Notes under the pieces: model-generated
Seen by the model: only the letters and a program-made list of their open reading frames with translations
What the model was told of the DNA's origin: nothing
Database searches by the model: none
Source: CAILKP01 sp038231815
GTDB taxonomy: Bacteria > Planctomycetota > Phycisphaerae > Phycisphaerales > UBA1924
Reading direction: 5' to 3'
Length of the DNA stretch: 64,000 nucleotides
NCBI GenBank assembly: GCA_038231815.1
Contig: JBBRKQ010000008.1
Location: forward strand, 3,236 to 67,235
Made by a program: the position numbers and the translations under genes
Part shown: in pieces, positions 9,901-18,598 of the stretch
How positions within the stretch are numbered: position 1 is the stretch's first letter
Layout: each line of letters starts with the position of its first letter

Positions 9901-10428
9901 TTTGCGGTTGAACCGGCCGCCGCGGGGAGCCCGGCGGTGATTGTGGGAAGCTCAGTTACCAAGTCGCCAAACAGTTTCCTGGTCAGCAAAGGGGTGTACG
10001 GTGATTTTGAGCTGATTCTTGATGCAAAGCAGGACACTGCGCTCAACTCGGGGATTCAGGTTCGCAGTCATGTTGACGGCGGGATTGACAATCGCGGCGG
10101 CAAGCTCATCGGGTATCAAGTTGAGCTTGATCCTTCGGATCGGGCGTATTCAGCGGGAATCTACGATGAGGCTCGGCGGGGCTGGTTGTATCCGCTGGTT
10201 GATAACCCGGCAGCCCGCAGCGCGTTTAAGCCGGGCGAGTGGAACACGGTTCGCATCGTGGCCACCGGGCCGCTGATTCGCACGTGGATCAACGGCGTTC
10301 CGGCGGCGGATATCTTTGATGCCACCGATGCGGCGGGGCACATCGCCCTGCAGGTACACGATGTTGGCGACCGCGCCGATGTACTTCGGGCTCAGTTTCG
10401 CAACGTGCGGATACGGGAGTTGAAATAG
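6967..10428 (+). CDS. Secreted PA14 / beta-propeller / double DUF1080 protein
   Basis: 1153 residues from ATG 6967. A signal peptide covers ~residues 1-30 (RYRFPLVVLLVFAGAPLVAS). Domains in order: PA14 carbohydrate-binding-like domain (~35-175; GGDYVFRLTSDDGSRLMLDG and YFDAGGGKRLLLEWKP); a glucose/sorbosone-dehydrogenase-like propeller (~220-660; GLYEPLGLCAVGDVLYVSHR, TPNGIGFGPEGSMFYCDNQG); and two DUF1080 / 3-keto-disaccharide hydrolase-type domains (~760-980 with GNSGVYLQNLYEVQVLGT; ~990-1150 with LNSGIQVRSH and GYQVELDPS). No CxxCH haem motif is present. Known DUF1080 enzymes act on 3-keto-sugars and glycosides, so a role in extracytoplasmic sugar oxidation or hydrolysis is likely. A longer upstream reading to 6811 lacks a signal peptide and runs into the repeat. 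Confidence 0.88.
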   Translation: MRYRFPLVVLLVFAGAPLVASGVLFGQAALPQDAASGLQQGVTFRVFQVEGALKAIPLMAENQTPNLDELRPTIDFKVDAFPKIPSPIVAHVKAMLRITAGGDYVFRLTSDDGSRLMLDGNRVVDHDGRHGVTAMEGTTVHLDPGDHPLFVEYFDAGGGKRLLLEWKPFHADGFSVIPEKNLLTEIDNARVTAPGAKALRDERRAGDGKPVAGVHPGYTLTHIAPHRDEAGVETEFVPMIGAMTMMGDGRLIVGTFNPLQRTDTELVDIESKKPDRLWAITGALGDPEKMTVKPVADGLYEPLGLCAVGDVLYVSHRRAITRLIDKDHDGFFETHEDVGSGWEAWNYHQFAFGLLHRDNKLYATLSTAMAPPAWKGMNDNSAPNGPMRGSVIEVDLSSNNVSVVAAGVRTPNGIGFGPEGSMFYCDNQGTWMPSNHMGEIVPGHFFGHYNNTNIVPQLEKRFPTGGIASIWADRLRSPAALDLVHNDFSNSPTQPVLIESGPYAGQMLIGELTAGGVRRAFLEKINGQWQGAAFQFSQGFSVGINRVAWAPGGTLIVGGIGAMGNWNWKGTKAGIDRLTPSGNTCFEMFAIRARHDGFEVQFTKPVAVSWLADAAHYTMKQWRYKPTVVYGGPKVDEEPLVVREATPSADGLSVVLKVDGLKSGRTVSLRTDPVSAAGEQIWSTTAYYTLNYIPTASEPSSGGAEPKLLGQPLKVDALGVGIQPPANAAVLIGRSAQAAFTTPADEKKRPSEKRTQAELLAQPEYAEVGNGDLTSRTAFGDCRLHVEWYCPPGGEGQKAGNSGVYLQNLYEVQVLGTLPGDRKLQPNEAASIYNVKPPDSNASTGPGTWQAYDLFFVAPRFEAGKKVASARLTAYWNGILVHNDVTIDGPTGGAAKGGESGILADVANRSFSQATGPGMQIGPVRLQDHETDAAGPVRYRNMWVASLGQLASAPGPWVRLSDAPALDGDWVVRGGKATFAVEPAAAGSPAVIVGSSVTKSPNSFLVSKGVYGDFELILDAKQDTALNSGIQVRSHVDGGIDNRGGKLIGYQVELDPSDRAYSAGIYDEARRGWLYPLVDNPAARSAFKPGEWNTVRIVATGPLIRTWINGVPAADIFDATDAAGHIALQVHDVGDRADVLRAQFRNVRIRELK

Positions 10429-10582
10429 GCCAAGCGTGGCTGGCCCAGGTTGACTGCCATTGATGAATAGAGCGGCGATTTGATCTCTGGTCGCAAATGA
10501 AAACGCTTACATCGCACCGCTCCCGACAGTGCGGTGGCGCTGCGGCAACTTTGTGCGCGTTTGTACGCAAATTCTAGAAGAT

Positions 10583-10612
10583 TTGCTGCACGCTGGCGTG
10601 CCGTGTTGTAAT
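10583..10612 (+). promoter_or_regulatory. Possible gltB promoter
   Basis: TTGCTG (10583-10588) and TGTAAT (10607-10612) are separated by 18 bases and end 11 bases before the gltB start. This match is moderate and would give a nearly leaderless mRNA. The 194-base gap before gltB shows nothing else clear. Confidence 0.3.
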
Positions 10613-10622
10613 CTAAAAGCCC

Positions 10623-13600
10623 ATGATGTCTCACCCAGCGCCCGCCGGTGGTTTGTATGACCCGTCCTTTGAGCACGATGGGTGCGGCGTTGGGTTCGTT
10701 GCGGATGTTCACGGCAGGGCCACGGCAGAGATTGTCCGTCTCGGCCTTCAGGGTGCCATCAATCTTTCCCACCGTGGTGCGGTGAGCGCTGACGGCCTGA
10801 CCAGCGATGGCGCTGGCGTGCTGACGCAGGTGCCGCGGAAGTTGCTGGCAAGGGAGCTTGCCGCGGCGGGATTTAAGATTGCTGAAGCCGATGTGGCTGT
10901 GGGCATGATTTTCTTTCCGAAGTCTCACAGCCCTGCGCGCCAGCGTGGGGTGGAAATTGTTGAGGAGGAGATTCGCCGGGCGAACATTCCGCTGCTGATG
11001 TGGCGCGATGTGCCGGTTGACAATGCAGCTCTGGGCGAGCAGGCCCGGGCCACCGAGCCCATCGTCCGGCAGGTGCTGATGAAGCGTTTGCCGGGGATGA
11101 GCGATGATGAGTTTGAGCGGGCGATGTATCTGTGTCGCCGGCGTATCCAGAAGCGTGTGGCCTTGGCGGGGTGTGATCCGTTCTATTTGTGCAGCTTTAG
11201 CTCTCGCACCATCGTGTACAAGGGGCTTATTGCCACGCACCTGCTCAGTACGTATTTCCCGGATCTGGCCGACCCTGACTATCGCAGCGCGATCTGCGTG
11301 TTTCACCAGCGATTCAGCACCAACACGTTCCCGACTTGGTTTCTCGCCCAGCCGTTTCGCATGATCGCCCACAACGGTGAGTTTAACACGCTGCGAGGCA
11401 ACATCAATTGGCTTCGGGCACGCCAGGCCACCATGCAAAGCGAGGTCTTTGGTGAGGCGTTGGCGGATTTGGTTCCCGTGGTCAATGCCAATGACAGTGA
11501 CTCGGCCACGTTTGATCGCGTCTTTGAACTGCTGGTGATGTGCGGGCGTGACCCGCTTCGCGTGCTGACGATGATGGTGCCCGAGGCCCACCAGAGCGTT
11601 GTGGACTTGGTGCCCGCTGTGCAGGCCATGCACGAGTATCACTCAACACTGATGGAGCCATGGGACGGCCCGGCGGCGCTGATTTTTAGCGATGGCCGCA
11701 TCGCCGCGGCGGCGCTGGACCGCAACGGCCTCCGCCCGCTGCGGTATTGGATTACCAGCGACGGGCTTGTGATCGCGGCGTCGGAGGCGGGCATTATTCC
11801 GGTGGCGGATGAAAAAATTATCGAGAAGGGCAAGCTGGCTCCCGGTGGAATTTTTGCCGTTGACACGGCCACAGGGCGGGTGCTGCACAATGGTGAGGTA
11901 AAAACAACGCTGGCACGCTCGGCCCCGTTTGAGCAGTGGCTGGAGAGCCGGCGTGTGGTGGTTGATCGTGATGAGCTGAGTACTTCACTAGCGCCGGTGG
12001 AGCCGGTGGCAGAAAGCCCCGAGGCTATGGTCAGGCTTCAGCGCATCTTTGGCTATGGCACTGAGGACATCGACCGGATCATCGGCCCGCTGGTTGATGG
12101 GGGTAAAGCGCCGGTTGGATCGATGGGTGATGACACGCCCATCGCGGTGTTGTCAGACAAGCCGCAGCCGCTGTACCGCTATTTCAAGCAGCGATTTGCG
12201 CAGGTGACCAACCCGCCGATTGACTCACTTCGCGAAGAGACAGTGATGTCGATTCAGACCGCCGTTGGCCATCGCGGCAACTTGCTGGCCGATGGTCCGG
12301 CAGCGCCGCACCTGATTCGCTTTCCATCGCCACTGCTTTCTGACCATGAACTGCGCTGGCTGAAGCAGCGTGAGCCGGAGGGGTTCCTGAGTCGTGAACT
12401 GCCCGCGGTATTTGCCGTGGCCGATGGCCCTGAAGGCTTAGAGCCGGCCCTGCGCCGAATTTGTATTGCTGCTGAGGCCGCTGTTGATGATGGCGCGTGC
12501 TTGGTGATTCTATCTGATGCCCATGTGGGCCCTGAGATGGCGCCAATCCCGATGCTGCTGGCGGTCTCGGCGGTGCAGCAGCACCTTATCCGGCGCGGCA
12601 AGCGGCTTTTGGCATCAATCTTGGTTGACACGTGCGAAGCGCGTGAGGACCATCAGTTCGCGTGCTTGCTGGGATTTGGTGCGACGATGATTCACCCGCG
12701 GCTGGCCTTCGCCTCAGTGGCGGGTATGTACACGGAGGAGGGTCTGCGCGAGGAAGCACTGCGGCACTATAAAACCGGCATTGAGAAGGGCATTCTCAAA
12801 ATCATGGCCAAGATGGGTATCGCGGTGCTGCACAGCTACCGCGGCGCGCAGTTGTTTGAAGCCATCGGTGTGGCCAAAGGGGTGATAGACGAGTTCTTCG
12901 AGGGCACACCGTCGCGGCTTGGCGGGGTTGAGCTTCGGGATATTGCTGCCGATCAGTTGCGATTTCATGCGCAGGCGTTTGCGCCTGAGGCGGGCCTGCC
13001 CGACCGTGGCATCTATCGCTTCCGCAAAAACGGTGAGCATCACACCAACAGCCCGGCGGTGTTCACGGCGCTGCACAAGGCGGTGCGCACGGGCTCGCCC
13101 GAAGCGTTTGGAGAATACTCAAAGCAGGCCGATGCTGCGCCGGTATCCCGCATCCGCGACTTGCTGCGATGGAAGCCTTTGGGTCCGGCAATCCCGCTGG
13201 ATCAGGTTGAACCGGCCGAGGATATTGCCCGGCGATTCACCACCCAGGCCATGAGCCACGGCTCGATCTCGCGTGAAGCGCACGAAGCCGTCGCTGTCGC
13301 GATAAACCGCATCGGCGCTCGCAGCAACTCCGGTGAAGGTGGTGAAGCCCCATCGCGTTTTGACAAATATAATGATGTCACGCTGCCGCAGCTCTTTGGC
13401 AAGTGGCAGCCGGTCGCGGGTGATTGGGGCAACAGCGCGATCAAGCAGGTGTCCACCGGTCGCTTCGGCGTCACGCCGCTGTATCTTGTTTCGGCCGTGG
13501 AGCTTGAAATAAAAATGGCCCAGGGAGCCAAGCCCGGTGAGGGCGGGCAGATTCCCGGCATGAAGGTTTCCGCCGAGATCGCATCCTTGCGACGGGCGCT

Positions 13601-15194
13601 GCCGGGTACAACGCTCATTTCTCCGCCGCCGCACCATGACATTTATTCGATCGAGGACCTCGCCCAGCTCATCTACGACTTAAAGCGTGTCAGCAGGCTG
13701 GCCCGCATCACCGTCAAGCTTGTCTCGACGTGTGGCGTGGGCACCATCGCCGCGGGCGTGGCCAAGGCTTATGCCGATGCCATCCAAATCTCCGGCCATG
13801 ATGGCGGCACGGGTGCTGCGCCGCTCTCATCGATCAAACACTCGGGCTTGCCGTGGGAGCTTGGCCTGGCCGAGACTCAGCAAACTCTGGTGCGCAGCGG
13901 GCTTCGGGGGCGGGTGCGGCTGCGGGTTGATGGCGGCCTTCGCACCGGCCGTGATGTGATGTTCGCGGCGCTGCTTGGTGCGGAGGAATATGGCTTTGGC
14001 ACCAGTGTGCTGGTGGCGGCCGGGTGCGTGATGGCCCGCCAGTGCCACTCCAACACCTGTCCGGTGGGCATTGCCACCCAGCGAGAGGACCTGCGGGCGA
14101 AGTTTCCGGGGCAGCCTGAGCACATCATCGCGTTTGTCATGTACATAGCCCAAGAAGTGCGCATGATTTTGGCAGAACTTGGCGCACGCACGCTCGATGA
14201 GGTCATCGGGCGGGCTGATTTGCTTGAGGAGCGGACGGATTTGGTGCTGCCCAAGGTGCAGAAGCTTGACCTTCGGGGTTTGCTGATCACCAGCGAAGCG
14301 TGTGACATCAAGGGCACCACGCCCCGGCGGCAGACGACCCAGCGAAACCTGCGACCTGAAGCCCACATGCCGCTGGATGAGCGGATCTTGGCCGATGTCT
14401 GGCCCACCGTCGCGGCGGGTGGGCGCATCAGCCTCAGCTACGCCATCAACAACCGGCATCGCACGGTTGGCGCACGGCTGGCCGGCGAAATCGCTCGCGC
14501 CGATGGTGAGGCTGGCTTGACCGAAGGTACAGTCAAGCTGCACTTCGCCGGCGTTGCCGGGCAGAGCTTTGGTGCGTTCTGCACGCGGGGCATGCACCTG
14601 ACGCTTCGGGGTGATGCGCAGGACTATTTGGGCAAGAGCATGCACGGTGGCACGATCATCGTTACGCAGCCGCCCGGGTGTTCGCTGCTGTCGCACACCG
14701 CCACGCTGGCGGGGAACACAAGTCTTTACGGCGCTACTGGCGGTGAGGTGTTTATTGCCGGGCGAGTTGGTGAGCGATTTGCGGTGCGAAACTCTGGCGC
14801 TACTGCCGTTGTAGAAGGGTGTGGCGATCATGGTTGTGAGTACATGACGGCCGGTGTTGCCGTGGTCCTGGGCGTTTTTGGTCGTAACTTTGGTGCGGGT
14901 ATGTCGGGCGGGGCCGCGTTTGTGCTTGATTTGCACGGCCAGTTGCCCCAACTTATTAACGGTGACATGGTCAGGATGTCACGCTTGACCAGTGATCCGA
15001 CCGATGCCGCGACTGAGTTACGCCTTCGAAAGCTGATCGAGCGGCACACCGAGCTGACGGGCAGCCCGCGCGGCCGCGACCTGCTGGACAATTGGGCGGA
15101 AGTGCTGCCTCAGTTCTGGCACATCACGCCCAAGGCCAGTCCATCGGTGGTCGTTGTTCCCGCGGCCACGCCGGCTGTGGGGGCAGTGCCGTGA
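10623..15194 (+). CDS. gltB: Glutamate synthase large subunit (GOGAT alpha chain)
   Basis: 1523 residues, the usual length. Converts 2-oxoglutarate and glutamine to two glutamates in ammonium assimilation. The N-terminal class II amidotransferase Cys is in HDGCGVGFVADVHG (residue 21), preceded by a short propeptide that would be removed. Also visible are RFSTNTFPTWFLAQPFRMIA and HNGEFNTLRGN of the amidotransferase, FMN-binding synthase domain motifs (ISPPPHHDIYSIEDLAQLI, GHDGGTGAAPLSSIKH), and a 3Fe-4S cluster motif C-x5-C-x4-C in CVMARQCHSNTC. The C-terminal gltB_C beta-helix has GGxxxVxGxxGxxF-like repeats near the end. Two adjacent ATGs (10623 and 10626) are possible starts. The small subunit gene gltD is not adjacent; the next gene is on the other strand. 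Confidence 0.97.
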   Translation: MMSHPAPAGGLYDPSFEHDGCGVGFVADVHGRATAEIVRLGLQGAINLSHRGAVSADGLTSDGAGVLTQVPRKLLARELAAAGFKIAEADVAVGMIFFPKSHSPARQRGVEIVEEEIRRANIPLLMWRDVPVDNAALGEQARATEPIVRQVLMKRLPGMSDDEFERAMYLCRRRIQKRVALAGCDPFYLCSFSSRTIVYKGLIATHLLSTYFPDLADPDYRSAICVFHQRFSTNTFPTWFLAQPFRMIAHNGEFNTLRGNINWLRARQATMQSEVFGEALADLVPVVNANDSDSATFDRVFELLVMCGRDPLRVLTMMVPEAHQSVVDLVPAVQAMHEYHSTLMEPWDGPAALIFSDGRIAAAALDRNGLRPLRYWITSDGLVIAASEAGIIPVADEKIIEKGKLAPGGIFAVDTATGRVLHNGEVKTTLARSAPFEQWLESRRVVVDRDELSTSLAPVEPVAESPEAMVRLQRIFGYGTEDIDRIIGPLVDGGKAPVGSMGDDTPIAVLSDKPQPLYRYFKQRFAQVTNPPIDSLREETVMSIQTAVGHRGNLLADGPAAPHLIRFPSPLLSDHELRWLKQREPEGFLSRELPAVFAVADGPEGLEPALRRICIAAEAAVDDGACLVILSDAHVGPEMAPIPMLLAVSAVQQHLIRRGKRLLASILVDTCEAREDHQFACLLGFGATMIHPRLAFASVAGMYTEEGLREEALRHYKTGIEKGILKIMAKMGIAVLHSYRGAQLFEAIGVAKGVIDEFFEGTPSRLGGVELRDIAADQLRFHAQAFAPEAGLPDRGIYRFRKNGEHHTNSPAVFTALHKAVRTGSPEAFGEYSKQADAAPVSRIRDLLRWKPLGPAIPLDQVEPAEDIARRFTTQAMSHGSISREAHEAVAVAINRIGARSNSGEGGEAPSRFDKYNDVTLPQLFGKWQPVAGDWGNSAIKQVSTGRFGVTPLYLVSAVELEIKMAQGAKPGEGGQIPGMKVSAEIASLRRALPGTTLISPPPHHDIYSIEDLAQLIYDLKRVSRLARITVKLVSTCGVGTIAAGVAKAYADAIQISGHDGGTGAAPLSSIKHSGLPWELGLAETQQTLVRSGLRGRVRLRVDGGLRTGRDVMFAALLGAEEYGFGTSVLVAAGCVMARQCHSNTCPVGIATQREDLRAKFPGQPEHIIAFVMYIAQEVRMILAELGARTLDEVIGRADLLEERTDLVLPKVQKLDLRGLLITSEACDIKGTTPRRQTTQRNLRPEAHMPLDERILADVWPTVAAGGRISLSYAINNRHRTVGARLAGEIARADGEAGLTEGTVKLHFAGVAGQSFGAFCTRGMHLTLRGDAQDYLGKSMHGGTIIVTQPPGCSLLSHTATLAGNTSLYGATGGEVFIAGRVGERFAVRNSGATAVVEGCGDHGCEYMTAGVAVVLGVFGRNFGAGMSGGAAFVLDLHGQLPQLINGDMVRMSRLTSDPTDAATELRLRKLIERHTELTGSPRGRDLLDNWAEVLPQFWHITPKASPSVVVVPAATPAVGAVP

Positions 15195-15198
15195 GGCT

Positions 15199-15318
15199 TT
15201 AAACCTGAAGCGGGTCTTGGGCTTCGCAGCCGCGGCAGAGGTGGGAGGCGACCCAACCTGACCGGATTCTCGAGGCGTGAGCGTTGAGGTTCTTACACGT
15301 GGGCCGTGAGATATGCAT
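15199..15318 (-). CDS. Possible 39-residue Cys-rich small protein
   Basis: ATG at 15318 opens a 39-residue reading with Cys at 8, 29 and 32 and a His at 26 (SRPTCKNL, then ASHLCRGCEAQDP), an arrangement that could bind zinc. Third codon positions are mostly G or C, as in real genes here. There is no convincing ribosome site, it lies convergent to gltB just past the terminator of the dockerin gene, and I know no family for it. Reported as a possibility only. Confidence 0.22.
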   Translation of the reverse strand: MHISRPTCKNLNAHASRIRSGWVASHLCRGCEAQDPLQV

Positions 15319-15368
15319 TCGCAAGGTGCCTGAATTGGTGTGAATCACTTTGGGCTCAGCGCACGAAA

Positions 15369-15397
15369 AAGGCCGCCGCGATGATCGCGGCGGCCTT
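15369..15397 (-). terminator. Rho-independent terminator of the dockerin gene
   Basis: GGCCGCCGCGAT and its exact complement surround a single central base, giving a strong GC stem. On the minus strand it is followed by CCTTTTTCG. It sits about 60 bases after the stop of the gene ending at 15458. Confidence 0.85.
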
Positions 15398-15457
15398 GAA
15401 ATTGCTGTCTCTGCGGTGAGTTCATGCGACGAGCATTGCTGTCTCGCCGCACCGAAA

Positions 15458-18400
15458 TCAGCAGCCTGCGCCAAAGGCGTTGATGAAGGCAACGAAATCG
15501 TTGCCGTCGATGATGCTGTCGCCGTTCACATCGGCGGTGGGGTCGATGGTGGAATCACCGACGCCGAATGAGTTGATGAACGCGGTGAAGTCGTTGCCGT
15601 CAACGATGCCGTCCAGGTTCACATCCGCCAGGCAAACCGGCGCACCGGCGGGCAGGGCGATTCGGATAATCGCCTGACCAACAACGTTTCCGGTGGCGAT
15701 GCAGGCGAACTGGTCGTTCTTGAGGTCAACAACGGCCCAGAAGTTGCGGCTGCCATCGATGAAGCCGCGGTGGTTACGCAGGATTGGGCCTGCGTAGTAG
15801 ATCTGCGGCTCGGTGGAGGTGCCCACGTTGATGGGCTGGCCTTCACGCAGCAGAATCTCGGTGCCGTTCCAGACGTACATCGAATCGCTGGTGGCATCGG
15901 CGTTGGAGGTCAGGCCACCGACCACGTAGTCGGTACCGCGGTTGGTGGCAAGGAAGAAGGTGGATGCGAAGAGGCTGTCAGACCAGGTTTCGGTGGAGCC
16001 TGTTACCACCGGCGCTCCGGTGATGGCAACTACCGCGCCGCCGCGGATTACGAAATCATCGGTCCGGGTGGCCGGAGGGACTGGATTGAAGCTGCCCAGT
16101 GAGATCCACTGGCCATCAGCATCGACCTCGCTGTGCGTGTAGCTGCCGACGGTCTGCGTCAGGCCGGTGCCGGGGGCGACGTAGCCCTCTTGCAGGACGA
16201 TGGTTCGCGGCGCGGCCACGGTGTCCAGGATCAGTACTTCATCCTGCGTGCCGGTGATGCCCGTGCCGTTGGCAAGGGTGGCCTCGAGCAGCCATGTTGC
16301 ACCATCGGAGGCGATGGAGAAGCCACGGGTGTTGGCGTCGGTGTCGGTGTTGTCGCGGAAGGTGGAGAGGTTGGCGGTGGTGCCGTTGGCCTGGTTGTTG
16401 GGTGAGTACAACGCCGAGCTGGTGCGGCTGAGCAGGGTGGTGCCGTTGTCCTTCACGGCGGCGCGAAGGGCGGTGTCGGTGAGGTAGGAGAACGCGACTG
16501 AACCATCGGCCAGCATGCCGCCCTTGGCAACTGAGATGGTGTTGCCGTACTTGATGGGGTTGCCAGCGTTGGTGTTACCCAGCACCGTTGCGTTGTCTTG
16601 CGTGCGGGCGATTGTGGTGAAGGTGTAAGGAACAAGACCATTTCCATCCGGCGTTCCGGGAACGGCCTTGATTACAACGTTGGGGGCTGTGGTGCCGGTG
16701 CCAGAGGCTACCGAACCATTGGTGCGAGCGGAGAATGCAACCGCGCCAGCATTGTTAATGGACTGAATGCGGTTAAAGACGGGGTTGGCCGTGCCAACAA
16801 GTTCCGTGGGGTTGTTGCTGTCAATCGCCGTGACGCCCTCCTGAGCGATGGCCCGGAAGGTGGTGCCGTCATAGGCAACCAGGAAAGTATTGCTTGTGTC
16901 GGCGAAGGTGGTGTCGCCGGTGAAGACGAACTTGCTGCCATCGGGAGACGGGAACGGGCGTGAGAAGGCGAACGCGTTGAACGCGCTGCCGCCACCGGCG
17001 GTGCCAAAGTTGGCCACGAAGGGTGTCCCGCCGAAATCAAGCGTGATGGCGTTGGTCGCGGCGTTTGCGACGGAGGAAAGCTGTGCCTGAAGTGCCGGCG
17101 ACGTGGATGGCGTGTTGGTTTGCAACGTTGCGGTGTTGTTGGTTGTTACCGGGTCACCGGCCGTTGTTGCGGCGGTAGCGCGGAAGAGCTGGCCACCGAT
17201 GCCCGAAACCGCTGCGTTGACGGTAAACGTGGGGGCCGCGCCGCTGGTGAGGGTGCCCAAGTTCCATGTCAGGGTTCTGCCGGCCACTGTTGCAGCGGGT
17301 GAGGATGAGGTGTAGGTGACGTTGGGTGAAAGCTCGGCCGTGAGCACGGTGGCGGTGGCTGGCGCTGGGCCGTTGTTGGTCAGGTTCACCGTGTAGGTGA
17401 TGCCCTGAGATAGCGTTGTGACGCAGGATGCATCAGAGGACACAACCACGCCCAAGTCCGCGGCGTTGATGACCGTGGTCGAAACCGTGGTCACGTTGTT
17501 GCCGGGAGCTGCGGTGAAGGGGATCGTCAGCGGGGCGCTAGCCGGGAACTGTGTGAGGGGCCGCAGCACGATGGTGAACGGGTCGCCGGTGGTGTTGGCG
17601 GCAAGTGAACCGATGTTGATCGTGTACGTCGCGACGTTCTGGGTAAAGGGCAGTGAGCTGCTGATGAACTGGACGTTGGCCGGAAGCGTGAACGACAGCG
17701 TGGCAGAGTTGGTACCAGCCGCGGCACCGTTGACCGGGGTGACGGTGTACATCAGATCAGTGCCAACCAGAGTGACAGGGTCCGGAGAATCAACGATGGT
17801 GGTGGTGATGTTGGGAGTGGTCAGGCGACGAGCAGTGATAGAAAGATCATCGATGGCGAGGCCGTGGTCAATACCGGCATCGTTGCTGTCGTACCAGCGC
17901 ACGACGAGCAGTTGACCCGGCTGCCACTGCACGCCGGTGATGCCAGCGGCCCTGTTGGTGAAATTGGTGGTGCCGTCAACCGCCGCGCCGGCGGCGGTGT
18001 TCACAAGAGAGGTAAAGTCAAGGTCCGCAGGCGTAAGATCAACAAAACCCTGGCGGAAGTTGCCGGGGGTTACCGTATCGAGCACGGAATCACCGGCCAG
18101 AATGCCGTAGTCAAACAGAAGCCGCTGCGCGGTAAGGTTTCCACCGTTGCGCCACTGCTGCCCGATGTAAGCAACGTCAATCGCGTTGTAAGTAACCAGT
18201 GAGTCATTGCGAAGCACGAGTGCGTAGCTGATGTCCTGGGGCGTTCCTGAGCCGATTGATCCAAGCGCTCGGTTTGCACCGTCGGTCGGCCCGAACGAAT
18301 ACAACCCGCCACTGGTCAGGCCGCCGTTGCTCACGAAGAACAGATTCGCCGCACCGCTGATCGCCGTCGCGGCCACGGTTTCCGGTGCGCGGTTCGGGTT

Positions 18401-18598
18401 GGACGGAGCATCAGCGATACGCCACGCGTACCAACCGGGCAGCGTGGTGCCGTTCGCCCACGTTGGTTGGGGCACTGCCGCCGAAGGCAAGCTGTTGAAG
18501 TCTTGGGAGTACGTGCCGCCGGTGTATGCGACGGGCTGGGCCATAGCCCCCGAAGCGGCAAGACCAACGACAACGAGCAAAGCGTGCACGCGTTTCAT
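15458..18598 (-). CDS. Secreted DUF11-type/choice-of-anchor protein with GC-type dockerin tail
   Basis: 1046 residues from ATG 18598, with GGAG 7 bases upstream. A signal peptide covers ~residues 1-20 (HALLVVVGLAASGAMAQ). Residues ~30-250 form a secreted beta-domain (YSQDFNSLPS). Then come two DUF11-like Ig-fold repeats (TTIVDSPDPVTLVGTDLMYT; GITYTVNLTNNGPAPATATV), and a ~450-residue region with SPDGSKFVFTGDTTF and INNAGAVAFSAR that matches the repeated-propeller 'choice-of-anchor' type. The C-terminus has two calcium-loop repeats, DGIVDGNDFTAFINSF and DSIIDGNDFVAFINAF, and ends in GAGC. This tail is the GC-type dockerin of Phycisphaerales secreted proteins. Probably cell-surface; no catalytic motif recognised. 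It has its own terminator. Confidence 0.88.
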   Translation of the reverse strand: MKRVHALLVVVGLAASGAMAQPVAYTGGTYSQDFNSLPSAAVPQPTWANGTTLPGWYAWRIADAPSNPNRAPETVAATAISGAANLFFVSNGGLTSGGLYSFGPTDGANRALGSIGSGTPQDISYALVLRNDSLVTYNAIDVAYIGQQWRNGGNLTAQRLLFDYGILAGDSVLDTVTPGNFRQGFVDLTPADLDFTSLVNTAAGAAVDGTTNFTNRAAGITGVQWQPGQLLVVRWYDSNDAGIDHGLAIDDLSITARRLTTPNITTTIVDSPDPVTLVGTDLMYTVTPVNGAAAGTNSATLSFTLPANVQFISSSLPFTQNVATYTINIGSLAANTTGDPFTIVLRPLTQFPASAPLTIPFTAAPGNNVTTVSTTVINAADLGVVVSSDASCVTTLSQGITYTVNLTNNGPAPATATVLTAELSPNVTYTSSSPAATVAGRTLTWNLGTLTSGAAPTFTVNAAVSGIGGQLFRATAATTAGDPVTTNNTATLQTNTPSTSPALQAQLSSVANAATNAITLDFGGTPFVANFGTAGGGSAFNAFAFSRPFPSPDGSKFVFTGDTTFADTSNTFLVAYDGTTFRAIAQEGVTAIDSNNPTELVGTANPVFNRIQSINNAGAVAFSARTNGSVASGTGTTAPNVVIKAVPGTPDGNGLVPYTFTTIARTQDNATVLGNTNAGNPIKYGNTISVAKGGMLADGSVAFSYLTDTALRAAVKDNGTTLLSRTSSALYSPNNQANGTTANLSTFRDNTDTDANTRGFSIASDGATWLLEATLANGTGITGTQDEVLILDTVAAPRTIVLQEGYVAPGTGLTQTVGSYTHSEVDADGQWISLGSFNPVPPATRTDDFVIRGGAVVAITGAPVVTGSTETWSDSLFASTFFLATNRGTDYVVGGLTSNADATSDSMYVWNGTEILLREGQPINVGTSTEPQIYYAGPILRNHRGFIDGSRNFWAVVDLKNDQFACIATGNVVGQAIIRIALPAGAPVCLADVNLDGIVDGNDFTAFINSFGVGDSTIDPTADVNGDSIIDGNDFVAFINAFGAGC

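Noticed and set aside
10392..11642. 416-codon minus-strand reading over gltB
   Set aside because: Lies entirely antisense to the recognisable glutamate synthase amidotransferase domain.
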